Below, one piece after another: positions 38,391 to 46,725 of a stretch of 64,000 nucleotides of DNA. This DNA comes from Phyllobacterium calauticae. GTDB taxonomy: Bacteria > Pseudomonadota > Alphaproteobacteria > Rhizobiales > Rhizobiaceae. The notes beneath the pieces were generated by a model that saw only the letters and a program-made list of their open reading frames with translations, did no database searches and was not told the origin of the DNA. The number at the start of each line of letters is the position of its first letter. Position 1 is the stretch's first letter. The stretch covers positions 1,072,772-1,136,771 of the forward strand of contig NZ_JAGENB010000002.1 in the NCBI RefSeq assembly GCF_019991125.1, in the 5' to 3' direction. Both the position numbers and the translations under genes were made by a program.

Positions 38391-38954
38391 ATGTTCAACA
38401 TAGGAAAATTCCCGTCCGTTGGCCGGATTTATCCGGTCGTCCTGCTCGGCGCATGCCTTGCAGGTGCAGTCATTTCCGGTCCTGTATATGCGGCTGGAGG
38501 CGGCGGTGGCGACTCGAACGCGACGCCGACCTGCCCGAAGGGCGAAGTCTGGAGCTCGAAAGCGCAAAAATGCGTCAAGCAGCAGGGCAGCCTGCTTCCG
38601 GATTCCGATCTGACGAATTATGCCTTTGCACTGGCAGAGGCCGGCCGTTATGAAGAAGCGCTTGGCGTCCTCGATACGCTGAAGAATCCCAATACCGCCG
38701 TCGCCCTGAATTACCGTGGTTATGCCACCCGCAAGCTGGGCCGCACGGACGAAGGGATCGGCTATTACATGAAATCCGTTGAGCTCGACCCCCAATACGC
38801 CAAAGTGCGCGAATATCTCGGCGAGGCCTATGTCATCAAAGGTCATCTTGATCTTGCCAAGGATCAGCTGACCAAGATCAGAGGTATTTGCGGAACCGGT
38901 TGCGAGGAATATCGCGATCTGGCGGAAGCCATCGAGAATCCGTCCAAGCTGTAA
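38391..38954 (+). CDS. Secreted tetratricopeptide repeat protein
   Basis: About 187 residues. A signal peptide ends near VYA, followed by a glycine stretch (GGGGGDS) and a CPKGEVWSSKAQKC loop with two Cys, then about three TPR units (NYAFALAEAGRYEEALGVLD, NYRGYATRKLGRTDEGIGYY, REYLGEAYVIKGHLDLAKDQ). The second Cys pair near the end is CGTGC. Start at the ATG at 38391 after CAGGAG. It lies 39 bases upstream of the sigma factor gene, so it may belong to that regulon. Confidence 0.78.
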   Translation: MFNIGKFPSVGRIYPVVLLGACLAGAVISGPVYAAGGGGGDSNATPTCPKGEVWSSKAQKCVKQQGSLLPDSDLTNYAFALAEAGRYEEALGVLDTLKNPNTAVALNYRGYATRKLGRTDEGIGYYMKSVELDPQYAKVREYLGEAYVIKGHLDLAKDQLTKIRGICGTGCEEYRDLAEAIENPSKL

Positions 38955-38993
38955 GGAAGTGAGCGCCGCGAACCAGCGAACCGGCGAGCAATC

Positions 38994-39629
38994 ATGACAA
39001 TTCAAAGCGGATTCATCATGCCTGTCGCATATCCAACGGTTCCTGCTTATAGTCAGTCAAAGCGTAGCAAGGAGTCATCGGACCGTGTTGCCCGGTCCGA
39101 TGCGGAGGCGACCATCGCAAACGAGCAGGAAATCCGGACGGGACTTTCCCAACACCTTACGCGGCTTTGGCGCTATGCGGTGGTGTTGTCTCACCAGCGC
39201 GATGTGGCCGACGATCTGGTGCAGGCAACCTGTGTGCGCGCGTTGGAGCGGGCAAACCAGTTTGCGCATGGCACGCGGCTTGATCGCTGGCTGTTTTCCA
39301 TTCTTCATTCCATCTGGCTCAACGAAGTCCGGTCGCGCCGCGTGCGGATGGGGCAGGGCTTTGTCGATGCCGATGAAACCCTGGTTTTCGACGGGGCGAG
39401 GGACACCGAGACGCATATCTTTGCCAATCAGGTTCTGCGTCAGGTCCAGGCCTTGCCGGAGGCGCAAAGGACCGTGGTCTTCCTCGCCTATGTCGAGGAG
39501 CTTTCCTATCGCGAGGTGGCCGAACTCCTGGATATTCCCATCGGCACGGTCATGAGCCGGCTGGCAGCTGCGCGCGCGAAGCTTGCAGCATCCGCCGGTC
39601 AGGGCAGGCAAGAGGGGAGCGCGCAATGA
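38994..39629 (+). CDS. ECF RNA polymerase sigma factor
   Basis: A 211-residue group 4 sigma factor with region 2 (LTRLWRYAVVLSHQRDVADDLVQ) and region 4 (LPEAQRTVVFLAYVEELSYREVAELLDIPIGTVMSRLAAAR). A 50-residue N-terminal extension is not needed for the fold, so an internal start (ATG 39018) is possible. It overlaps the anti-sigma gene by four bases. The downstream cyclopropane synthase gene is a likely target. Confidence 0.9.
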   Translation: MTIQSGFIMPVAYPTVPAYSQSKRSKESSDRVARSDAEATIANEQEIRTGLSQHLTRLWRYAVVLSHQRDVADDLVQATCVRALERANQFAHGTRLDRWLFSILHSIWLNEVRSRRVRMGQGFVDADETLVFDGARDTETHIFANQVLRQVQALPEAQRTVVFLAYVEELSYREVAELLDIPIGTVMSRLAAARAKLAASAGQGRQEGSAQ

Positions 39630-40429
39630 CCGACCCCAATCACAACACGATGAAAAATGATGAAATGCTGGTGGCCTATCTCGATGGCGAACTTGATCCG
39701 GATACACGCCGGCAGGTTGAAGGTCTGATCGAGAGCGACGAGGCCGTTGCCGGCCGTCTGCATTTTCTCGCCTCGAGCAACTTGCCCTTCAAGAATGCCT
39801 TTGATCCGCTGCTTGACAAGGCACCGGCAGAAAAACTGCAATCCATGCTGGCTGGCATTTCGCCGCCCGAGCCGGTCAGATCACAGGTCAACGGCTGGAA
39901 TCGGCGGAGTTTCCTGGCAGCGGCAATCGGCTTCATTGCCGTCGGTGTGGCGGTCGACCGGACCTTCCTCGGCCTGCGGTCCAGTCTGCACGGCGATCAG
40001 GACGGCAGTGACTGGCGCGCGGTCGTCGCGCAATACATGTCGCTCTATACCCGGGAGACATTGGGCAATGGGCCCGTGGACGTTGCGGTACAGTCGGCGC
40101 AATTGCGGGATGTCGGGTCGCAACTTGGCCTTTCGCTGACGCCTGATCGCGTGCAGCTGCCGGGCGCCGTATTGAAGCGGGCTCAGATTCTGGCCTATGA
40201 GGGCAGGGCCCTGGGGCAGATTACCTATCTGGATGCGGCACAGGCGCCGATGGCACTGTGTATTGTCCAGTCCTCCAAGGGACCAAGGGCCGCAGATACC
40301 GAACGGCGCCATGGGATGAATGTCGTGTACTGGTCGAGCGATACCCACGCGTTCATGCTGATCGGGCACGAATCACTGGATGCCATCAAGACAATGAGCG
40401 ACAGGCTGCATCAAAGCCTGCCCGTATAG
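39626..40429 (+). CDS. Membrane-anchored anti-sigma factor
   Basis: A 267-residue protein. The cytoplasmic N-terminus (EMLVAYLDGELDPDTRRQVE) is the usual anti-sigma domain start, but lacks the Cys/His zinc motif of ZAS proteins. A single helix near residues 92-110 (RRSFLAAAIGFIAVGVAVD) resembles a Tat motif, and a periplasmic domain follows (about 150 residues). It would hold the preceding sigma factor at the membrane. Confidence 0.83.
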   Translation: MTDPNHNTMKNDEMLVAYLDGELDPDTRRQVEGLIESDEAVAGRLHFLASSNLPFKNAFDPLLDKAPAEKLQSMLAGISPPEPVRSQVNGWNRRSFLAAAIGFIAVGVAVDRTFLGLRSSLHGDQDGSDWRAVVAQYMSLYTRETLGNGPVDVAVQSAQLRDVGSQLGLSLTPDRVQLPGAVLKRAQILAYEGRALGQITYLDAAQAPMALCIVQSSKGPRAADTERRHGMNVVYWSSDTHAFMLIGHESLDAIKTMSDRLHQSLPV

Positions 40430-40567
40430 TGCCGCTCCCCCTGTGACAGCGCGTTCCGGAGGCGGCACTGAAACCGTTTCCATTTCATTTTGGCTTCAGG
40501 TTCGCGTAATCCTGCGATCATCGGCACATGCTACGAGCCGAAAACCTTTCGCCTCAGGAGTGTCTGA

Positions 40568-41821
40568 ATGCCTCTTTCGCCCGTGGACCGGATTCTTCGC
40601 TTCGCTTTCTCCCGCATCGTCACCCAGGGTTCATTGACAATCCTGACAGCAAGCGGCGCCCGCCTGATCTTCGGCGACGGCAGCGGCGATCCGGTGATTG
40701 TGCGTTTTACCGACAAGCGCGCCCAATGGGCCTTTCTCATGGACGCCGATATGCAGCTGGGCGAGCTGTTCATGGACGAACGCTTTATCGTCGAGCAGGG
40801 GACGATCTACGATTTTCTCTGCCTGGTGCTGCGCGAGGCGCAAAATGAAACACATCCGCTGCCGACGCGCGTGATCGATGCTTTACGCGCACGCTTCCGG
40901 GGCTTCCGTCATCGCAACCTGCCGGCGCGGTCAAAGCGCAATGTTGCCCATCACTATGATTTGGACGGCCGGTTGTATGGCCTGTTTCTGGATGCCGACC
41001 GCCAGTATTCCTGTGCCTATTTCGAACATCCGGAGCAAAGCCTGGAAGATGCGCAGCTGGCCAAGAAACGGCATCTGGCGGCCAAGCTTCTGCTGCGGCC
41101 CGACAGCCGGGTACTTGATATCGGCTGCGGCTGGGGCGGATTGGCGCTGCATCTGGCCGCTGAAGCGCCCTCGGGCAACGTGCTGGGCGTCACGCTTTCG
41201 GAGGAACAGCTCGAATTTGCCAGAAATCGGCCGGGAACAAAGAGCCAGCCCGATCGGGTCAATTTCGCCCTGCAGGATTACCGCAGCCTGAACGGAACAT
41301 TTGACCGGATTGTTTCGGTGGGCATGTTCGAACATGTCGGCGTCGCATCCTACGGCCAGTTTTTCCGCAAATGCGCAGAGCTTCTGGACGAAAACGGTGT
41401 CATGGTGCTGCATACGATCGGTTGTTCGGCCGTGCCGGGATTCACAACGCCGTGGCTCGACAAGTATATTTTCCCCGGCGGCTACATACCGTCCATGTCC
41501 GAGATATTGCCCGAAATCGAAAAAGCCGGATTGATGGTCACGGATATTGAAATTCTGCGCCTGCACTATGCGTCGACATTGGCCGCCTGGCGCGAACGGT
41601 TCATGGCCCATTGGCAGGATGCCGCGCAGCTCTATGACGAGCGTTTCTGCCGGATGTGGGAGTTCTATCTCGCGGCGGCGGAGTCGGCGTTCCGCTATGA
41701 GGACCTGGTGATTTTCCAGTTCCAGCTCGCAAAGAAAAACGACGTCGTTCCCCTGACACGCAACTACATTCGCGAGCACGAGCAAAGCAAAGCCAAAATC
41801 CTGCAGGCGGCGAACGCCTGA
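40568..41821 (+). CDS. cfa: Cyclopropane-fatty-acyl-phospholipid synthase
   Basis: A 417-residue SAM-dependent enzyme that methylenates double bonds of membrane acyl chains. The SAM motif is LDIGCGWGGL; further family blocks are HHYDLDGRLYGLFLDADRQYSCAYF, SVGMFEHVG and FPGGYIPSMSEI. It lies 138 bases after the ECF sigma/anti-sigma pair, so a stress-induced role in membrane stability is likely. Confidence 0.93.
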   Translation: MPLSPVDRILRFAFSRIVTQGSLTILTASGARLIFGDGSGDPVIVRFTDKRAQWAFLMDADMQLGELFMDERFIVEQGTIYDFLCLVLREAQNETHPLPTRVIDALRARFRGFRHRNLPARSKRNVAHHYDLDGRLYGLFLDADRQYSCAYFEHPEQSLEDAQLAKKRHLAAKLLLRPDSRVLDIGCGWGGLALHLAAEAPSGNVLGVTLSEEQLEFARNRPGTKSQPDRVNFALQDYRSLNGTFDRIVSVGMFEHVGVASYGQFFRKCAELLDENGVMVLHTIGCSAVPGFTTPWLDKYIFPGGYIPSMSEILPEIEKAGLMVTDIEILRLHYASTLAAWRERFMAHWQDAAQLYDERFCRMWEFYLAAAESAFRYEDLVIFQFQLAKKNDVVPLTRNYIREHEQSKAKILQAANA

Positions 41822-41963
41822 CGGGGCAGGCAGGGGCAGGCACCGTGTCGTTTGCCCGCATTGTTGCTGGAAAGGTCGTTCTGTAATAGGTGACCGCGTG
41901 GGCTTGACCGTGGTCGTCACTCAACAATAGTCTGGACCACACTACTCGGCCTCGGAGGGGACC

Positions 41964-42941
41964 ATGGTAACGCTCCAGAGCGGTTTGCATGCTGAATATA
42001 TTGAATCAGCGCTTTCGTCGGGCAGCGCTGCTGCACAATCGGCACTCATCGCGTCATGGCGGCGGTCCATGCGTCTCTATGGCCTCAATCCTGTCGAAGG
42101 AAAGGGGCCGAACGTGTTGACCGAACATGAGCTCAACCAGGCGCGGGAACGGCTCGGCTCCCTCATCATGACGGCCCAGACCAGTCTCGACCGGCTTTAT
42201 GCCGCCGTCGGCGGTGCAGGGTGCTGCATACTGCTGGCCGACAAGAACAGTATCCCGGTTGACCGGCGCGGCTGTGTGGCAGACGACGAAGCCTTTTACC
42301 GGATGGGTCTGTGGACCGGCGCGGTGTGGAGCGAGGAATCCGAGGGAACCAACGGCATCGGTACGGCCATTGCCGAGCAGCGGGCATTGACCATCCATCG
42401 CGACCAGCATTTCCGCAGCAGAAACACGGCTTTATCCTGTACGGTTGCCCCCATCTTCGATCATCGCGGCCGTCTGGCCGCCGTTATCGATGTATCCTCC
42501 GCGCGCCACGACCTGACGGACGATTTCGTCAAGCTGATATCGATAGCCGTAACTGATGCGGCCAGGCGCGTGGAGGCGGAAAATTTCCGGCTTGCTTTCC
42601 CGAAAGCTCGCATTGTCCTGGCGCCGCCCGGTGACAACTGGATGAGCGAACGGGCTTTGAACGCGCTGATCGCCGTCGACGAGGATGATCTGGTGATCGG
42701 TGCATCGCGCTCGGCGCGCCAGCTGCTCGGTCTGACCGACGCCTCGCTCGCCGCTCCGTTGCCGGCGGCTGATCTGTTGGGGCAGCACCAGTCGGCGGCG
42801 CGCGATTTTGCCATGGCCGAACGCGGTGCGATTCAAAGGGCGCTGGCCCGGAGCGGCGGCAACGTATCCGCTGCCGCGGCCGATATGGGTATCAGCCGGG
42901 CGACCCTGCACCGCAAGCTGAAGCGCCTCGGCCTTTCCTGA
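41964..42941 (+). CDS. GAF-Fis type transcriptional regulator (AcoR-like without AAA+ domain)
   Basis: A 325-residue regulator. The N-terminal two-thirds resemble the GAF sensor region of AcoR (SWRRSMRLYGLNP, AVWSEESEGTNGIGTAIAE, LSCTVAPIFDHRGRLAAVIDVSS). A Fis-type helix-turn-helix ends it (ALARSGGNVSAAAADMGISRATLHRKLKRLG). The central sigma-54-activating AAA+ domain is missing, as in a common alphaproteobacterial subgroup. A perfect palindrome 28 bases downstream (42969) is a likely binding site. Confidence 0.85.
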   Translation: MVTLQSGLHAEYIESALSSGSAAAQSALIASWRRSMRLYGLNPVEGKGPNVLTEHELNQARERLGSLIMTAQTSLDRLYAAVGGAGCCILLADKNSIPVDRRGCVADDEAFYRMGLWTGAVWSEESEGTNGIGTAIAEQRALTIHRDQHFRSRNTALSCTVAPIFDHRGRLAAVIDVSSARHDLTDDFVKLISIAVTDAARRVEAENFRLAFPKARIVLAPPGDNWMSERALNALIAVDEDDLVIGASRSARQLLGLTDASLAAPLPAADLLGQHQSAARDFAMAERGAIQRALARSGGNVSAAAADMGISRATLHRKLKRLGLS

Positions 42942-43547
42942 ACGGCAGTTGATTTTTTTGCCTTGATTTGTCGCAAAACTGCGACAGATCGAGTTTGCAC
43001 ATAAGCGGACGGGGCTGACACACTGTAAATATTGAGTAACTCTTCCCGTAACGCCGCAAGAGCCGGTTCGAAACAGGTGGAGAGAAACAACCAGGTGGAT
43101 TTGAAACGCTGCCTGACCCGATTCCAGGAATGCCTTGGCATAGTCCTGGAACAAAACCCGATCATCGCAACGGGAACACATATTATTCCGTGTCATGCCG
43201 TTTCCGGCGAGAATCTGCAACGCGATGCGGGCTTTCAGGTTTTCCGATCTTTTTCGTTGATGGGTCTGGCGGTGCACGGCGATCCGGCAAATAGCAGAAT
43301 TTCCCCAAAAGCGAGCTCCTGACCAGGGCTTGCTTCGTCGGTGGCGCTGACCTTCATCCAGCGCCGCCGACGGCCTTTCGCAGCAGCGGGCAAAATCACG
43401 TGCACCGATATGCGTTGCAATGAAAGTGCAACACTGCCCGGGAGCCGGTTGACGCGGCAATGCGAATGGCTATAAAGGCCTCCGACCAGCTTGAGTACAG
43501 GCAGCGGGATAACCGGCCCGCAGCGATGGAATACCGAGTGCGGTTAA
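42942..43547. other. Gene-free region between the GAF-Fis regulator gene and tRNA-Ser
   Basis: About 600 bases. It contains the palindrome at 42969-42986, then no frame I can support. A 96-codon plus-strand frame at 43032-43322 and minus-strand frames have no family signature. It may hold a decayed gene formerly controlled by the regulator. Confidence 0.5.
42969..42986. promoter_or_regulatory. Perfect palindrome, probable operator of the GAF-Fis regulator
   Basis: TGTCGCA-AAAC-TGCGACA: two seven-base arms in perfect symmetry. Fis-type activators of the AcoR group bind palindromes of the form TGT(C/T)...(G/A)ACA. It lies 28 bases after the regulator gene. Confidence 0.55.
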
Positions 43548-43637
43548 GGAGGGGTGGCCGAGCGGTTTAAGGCACCGGTCTTGAAAACCGGCGTAGGTGA
43601 GAGCCTACCGTGGGTTCGAATCCCACCCCCTCCGCCA
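43548..43637 (+). tRNA. tRNA-Ser (anticodon UGA)
   Basis: Ninety nucleotides folding as a class II tRNA: acceptor arms GGAGGGG and CCCCTCC, anticodon loop CTTGAAA with anticodon TGA at 43582-43584, a long variable arm, TTCGAAT in the T loop and an encoded 3' GCCA. A prophage starts directly after it, so its 3' end is the probable attB/attL site. Confidence 0.97.
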
Positions 43638-43790
43638 TGAATTTGCTATAAGGTATTGATATTACTTGGTAAAAGCGATTTTATAGTACTTCAATCCCAC
43701 TTTTAATCCCACATTTATTTGCTCCGAATAGGCGCTATTTGCCTTATCGATGTCTTCGCGGGACTCGACGTTGGCCATACAGCGAAGGTG

Positions 43791-43907
43791 TCAGCCTCGC
43801 CTAAACGTCTTCAGTTGGCGCGTGCCCTTGATGTCGATATAATCATGCACCCAGGCGGTTTTCTCTTCGCCCTTGGCATTCGTCCATGTGCGCTTATGAA
43901 TTGACAT
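43791..43907 (-). pseudogene. Truncated phage integrase (N-terminal 38 residues)
   Basis: From an ATG at 43907 the frame reads MSIHKRTWTNAKGEEKTAWV, then HDYIDIKGTRQLKTF, exactly the N-terminal arm-binding start of tyrosine integrases of Rhizobiales phages. It stops after RRG at 43791. The catalytic domain is gone. A downstream frame (43778-43662) could be a C-terminal remnant. Its start overlaps the repressor gene stop by 14 bases. An internal deletion is the simplest explanation. Confidence 0.75.
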
Positions 43908-44367
43908 CAATGCCCTTCGGCGCTTCCACCTTCCATCCCTTTTTCCGCATCAATCCAGCCAAGCGTACAAAAGCGGCGTCACGAGTTCTTGTAATAATGT
44001 CGATCATGGCCTCGAAGTTGGGTTGATCAATTTCAAGCCTTTCTATGTCTCCATCTAATAATCCTGTGGTTCTAGCCACAATTGTGAGATCGTCGTCGGG
44101 GACACCTGCCAAGTAGAGGAATACCAATTCCTCCGTGGCGGCTCTACGTGGGTCTGATGGATCCAGTCCCCATGCTGTCAGCATTCGCCACATTAATCCC
44201 TTGGCTGAATGAAGCTGCAAAAAATCTCCACCATAAGCAAAGCTGTCCTCAAGCCGCGCTACAATCTCTGCATTCACTGAACGATTGCTGTCGACTGCGG
44301 CCTTGGTAACTCGAGCCTTCATATCTTCGGTCAATCGTAATTTTAATTGCGGGTCTTCTCGGGCCAT
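43894..44367 (-). CDS. Phage Arc-like (ribbon-helix-helix) DNA-binding regulator
   Basis: A 157-residue protein. The first 45 residues (QLKLRLTEDMKARVTKAAVDSNRSVNAEIVARLEDS) are an Arc-type RHH domain; the remainder is an unknown helical domain. It is divergent from the early operon, and three copies of a dyad lie in the intervening gap. It probably represses both itself and the early operon. Confidence 0.82.
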   Translation of the reverse strand: MAREDPQLKLRLTEDMKARVTKAAVDSNRSVNAEIVARLEDSFAYGGDFLQLHSAKGLMWRMLTAWGLDPSDPRRAATEELVFLYLAGVPDDDLTIVARTTGLLDGDIERLEIDQPNFEAMIDIITRTRDAAFVRLAGLMRKKGWKVEAPKGIDVNS

Positions 44368-44397
44368 TTTTTACTCTCCGTATTTCCCTGCCTTATG

Positions 44398-44454
44398 CAC
44401 CACCGTGGTCTTGACATCAAGTAACCACGGTGGTTAGGTGATCACCGTGGTTAC
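44398..44454. promoter_or_regulatory. Triple operator in the divergent phage control region
   Basis: The eight-base core CACCGTGG occurs at 44401 and 44443, and its reverse complement CCACGGTG at 44425, embedded in near-palindromes (AACCACGGTGGTT in the middle). Core centres are 24 and 18 bases apart. TTGACA at 44411-44416 could be a rightward -35 element placed among them, so binding would block transcription. Confidence 0.75.
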
Positions 44455-44487
44455 TATTTTTGGTGGCATGGTTAATAAGGATTTACA

Positions 44488-44673
44488 ATGAACAACAAAA
44501 ATGACGAGCTTGAACTGGTCTGGGGGTTGGAAGCAATCTCGAAGATCATCGGACGTACTGTGCGCCAGACGCACTACATGCTTTCCACCGGCAAAATACC
44601 AGCCAGGCAGATAGGTAACCGCTGGGTAGTCGAACGCGGCGTTCTAATCCGCTTCTTCATGGAGGCAGCATGA
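44488..44673 (+). CDS. Small phage DNA-binding protein (excisionase/Cro-like HTH)
   Basis: A 61-residue protein with a helix-turn-helix of the excisionase/MerR type: WGLEAISKIIGRTVRQTHYML, then STGKIPARQIGNRWVVERGVL as the wing. It is the first gene of the early operon, directly after the operators. It could be an excisionase or a second regulator. Confidence 0.75.
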   Translation: MNNKNDELELVWGLEAISKIIGRTVRQTHYMLSTGKIPARQIGNRWVVERGVLIRFFMEAA

Positions 44674-45062
44674 CCCAGACAAACAAAAGGCCCGGCAGAG
44701 GCGGCAACCTCTCCGAGCCACGGTTCTCAACTTCCCCAACAAAGGAAAATCCGATGAACACGGCAAAAGATAACACGGGTGCCGAACACACGACAATAGC
44801 CGATGGCCGTATCAGTGCACTCCAAGATTTGGAATACGATTTCCATGCGCTTGTGTGCATGGCCCAGATACTCGATGACAAGCTGGAGGACGTGTTTGAC
44901 GCTAAGAACTATTTGGGCAGTCACGAATACGGTACCAAAATCCATATCAACAGCCTCGACATGGATATCGTAGCTTTCATGCAGTGCGATGTCCTCACAA
45001 AGGCCGAAGCACTCAAAGCCAAGTTCATGGCGGCCCTCTATCCGGTCGAGGTGCAGCCATGA
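44670..45062 (+). CDS. Hypothetical phage protein
   Basis: 130 residues from the ATG at 44670, which overlaps the previous stop and has GGAGG before it. An internal ATG at 44754, with AAAGGAAA upstream, gives about 102 residues; either may be used. The C-terminal part (LEYDFHALVCMAQILDDKLEDVF) is acidic and helical. Function unknown. Confidence 0.65.
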   Translation: MTQTNKRPGRGGNLSEPRFSTSPTKENPMNTAKDNTGAEHTTIADGRISALQDLEYDFHALVCMAQILDDKLEDVFDAKNYLGSHEYGTKIHINSLDMDIVAFMQCDVLTKAEALKAKFMAALYPVEVQP

Positions 45063-45367
45063 GCGCCGAACACCGCATCGCACCTTCTCATGTCTCACGA
45101 CGTCACTTTCTGCAATTCGCTCCGTTGGCAACGGCAGCGGTTGCAGTGCCGATTGTTACACTCACCATGGCGCCAGAAACGAGTGAACCGGATATTCGGG
45201 ACTTTCTGGCTAAGGCAACACCCGCTGAACTGGCCTGGTATCACGCCTATCAGTTGGCCGAAGCCATGCAGGCCATTCACGGCGGTGAGTGGAAGGTGAT
45301 GCTCAATCACAACTCAAAGATAGCCGCCATTGCCCAGTTCCGGAACGATGGAGGCGATCAATCATGA
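45059..45367 (+). CDS. Hypothetical phage protein with a Tat-like signal
   Basis: 102 residues. Residues 13-30 contain a twin-arginine motif (S-R-R-H-F-L-Q) followed by a hydrophobic stretch (FAPLATAAVAVPIVTLTM), unusual in a phage early operon. The remainder is soluble (PEDIRDFL-like acidic then WYHAYQLAEAMQAIHGG). The start overlaps the previous stop. Function unknown. Confidence 0.65.
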   Translation: MSAEHRIAPSHVSRRHFLQFAPLATAAVAVPIVTLTMAPETSEPDIRDFLAKATPAELAWYHAYQLAEAMQAIHGGEWKVMLNHNSKIAAIAQFRNDGGDQS

Positions 45368-45606
45368 AATCGTTTGGAACAGCACCCATGATCACAGACG
45401 CGCAGATCGACGCCGTCTATGATGTGCTTGAGACCCTAGCCATTTCCAGTGTTGTTTTGGCGGATGGAAGGGTGACGGACAGCACAGCCGGCTCCATCGC
45501 TTGGCTGCTTGGCAGCATGCAAGACAAGCTCCGCGAAACCATCACCATATTGGAAGAAGTACAGCGCCAACACCGGGATTCTCTGAATGGGATGGTGGGG
45601 CCATGA
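45364..45606 (+). CDS. Hypothetical phage protein
   Basis: 80 residues starting at an ATGA overlap with the previous gene (MKSFGTAPMITDAQID). Entirely helical in appearance, with an acidic centre. A longer frame to 45289 is antisense to the operon logic. No family known to me. Confidence 0.65.
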   Translation: MKSFGTAPMITDAQIDAVYDVLETLAISSVVLADGRVTDSTAGSIAWLLGSMQDKLRETITILEEVQRQHRDSLNGMVGP

Positions 45607-45836
45607 GGTTATTCCATTCCTGGAAATTGTTCGCGCTATTTAAAGGGTCTCATTTCTTGGGGCAGCTATCGAGAACGAAAAAGGAACAAATATTTTCGAG
45701 ATTGGTGGGGTTAGCTGGGTATATGCACGTTCATGGACTTGCGGTCGATGCCGACATATGGGAAAATATTCTTGTTCATGGGGCAACTACGACAACCGCG
45801 CCCAGAGGGTTTATGGGTTCTTCCTCTGCAAACTGA
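45603..45836 (+). CDS. Hypothetical phage protein
   Basis: 77 residues from the ATGA overlap at 45603 (MRLFHSWKLFALFKGSHFLG). Basic N-terminus, a hydrophobic HFLGQL region and a polar Thr/Ser tail. About 100 bases separate it from the next gene. Function unknown. Confidence 0.55.
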   Translation: MRLFHSWKLFALFKGSHFLGQLSRTKKEQIFSRLVGLAGYMHVHGLAVDADIWENILVHGATTTTAPRGFMGSSSAN

Positions 45837-45940
45837 CTAGAGCGCAGCCGCATCGCCATATCGGGATTGGGTTTCTGACCCCGCCGAGAATGTAATCCTT
45901 TTTTCGTAATTGAAGTCAAACAACGCTCGGAGTCCGTCTC

Positions 45941-46165
45941 ATGGATACCAAGATAGCATTCACTATTGATGACTTTTGCGATGCCTATGGCATCGGTCGT
46001 TCCTACGCATATCAGCAGATAAAATCTGGCAATATTCGCACAAAGAAAGCCGGCAAGCGGACACTCATTCTCCGCACAGATGCTGATGACTGGCTCAATG
46101 CACTTCCTGATGGGCAGGAAATTGGCGAGGCGCGCCTTGCAGAAATCAACCGGAGCAGCTTCTGA
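45941..46165 (+). CDS. Phage excisionase-like HTH protein
   Basis: 74 residues with a helix-turn-helix of the excisionase family: FTIDDFCDAYGIGRSYAYQQ, then IKSGNIRTKKAGKRTLILRTDADDWL as the wing. The gene overlaps the next one by one base. It probably binds DNA; whether it serves excision or gene control is unclear, since the integrase is broken. Confidence 0.78.
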   Translation: MDTKIAFTIDDFCDAYGIGRSYAYQQIKSGNIRTKKAGKRTLILRTDADDWLNALPDGQEIGEARLAEINRSSF

Positions 46166-46725
46166 TGAGGCTGAACGTCAAAACCCATGCCAGCAAGACC
46201 TACAGCATGGTCCAGAAAAACACGAAACCGCCCAAGGACCAGGGCGGGTGGATGGCTGTCACCAAGGACATCCTGGAGTCGTCCTCATATCGCTCGCTTA
46301 GTGCCAACGCTCATAAAGCGCTCGATCGTCTTCGGGTCGAACACATTTCTCATATGCGCTCAGAGAATGGTAATCTCATCGTCTTGCATGAGCAGTTTTA
46401 CGATTATGGCGTTACCGCAGAATACGTGGCGGACGCTCTCGATGAACTTGCCTACAAAGGCCTCATTAAAATGAGGAAGGGCCGGGCAGGGAATGGAACG
46501 GCTCATCCGACGATATTTACCCTGACATTCGACGGCACGCGTGATGGTCTGCCGGCTACGAATGATTGGAAGAAAATCACAGAAGAACAGACCGAACGTT
46601 GGTCCAAAGTTGAACGCAAGCGCAAGATGGAAGAGCGCGCTGCTTTGGGTAGAAAAAGAAAATCCTCGCTACGGGATTCCGAAATTCGCCCGCTACGGGA
46701 TTCCGAAATGCGTAAGGCTTCGTGA
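46165..46725 (+). CDS. Phage winged-helix protein, probable replication initiator
   Basis: A 186-residue basic protein. The middle part (YRSLSANAHKALDRLRVEHI, then EYVADALDELAYKGLIKMRKG) is a winged-helix domain like those of plasmid and phage replication initiators. The C-terminus is a charged tail containing two copies of LRDSE encoded by a 19-bp DNA repeat. Repeats within the gene recall the lambda O gene, which contains its own origin. Role inferred. Confidence 0.65.
   Translation: MRLNVKTHASKTYSMVQKNTKPPKDQGGWMAVTKDILESSSYRSLSANAHKALDRLRVEHISHMRSENGNLIVLHEQFYDYGVTAEYVADALDELAYKGLIKMRKGRAGNGTAHPTIFTLTFDGTRDGLPATNDWKKITEEQTERWSKVERKRKMEERAALGRKRKSSLRDSEIRPLRDSEMRKAS

Noticed and set aside
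43032-43322. 96-codon plus-strand frame before the tRNA
   Set aside because: No ribosome site and no family signature; kept only as part of a gene-free region.
44398-44454. Possible CRISPR-like short repeats
   Set aside because: Only three short dyads in a promoter, with uneven spacing and no spacers; they are operators.
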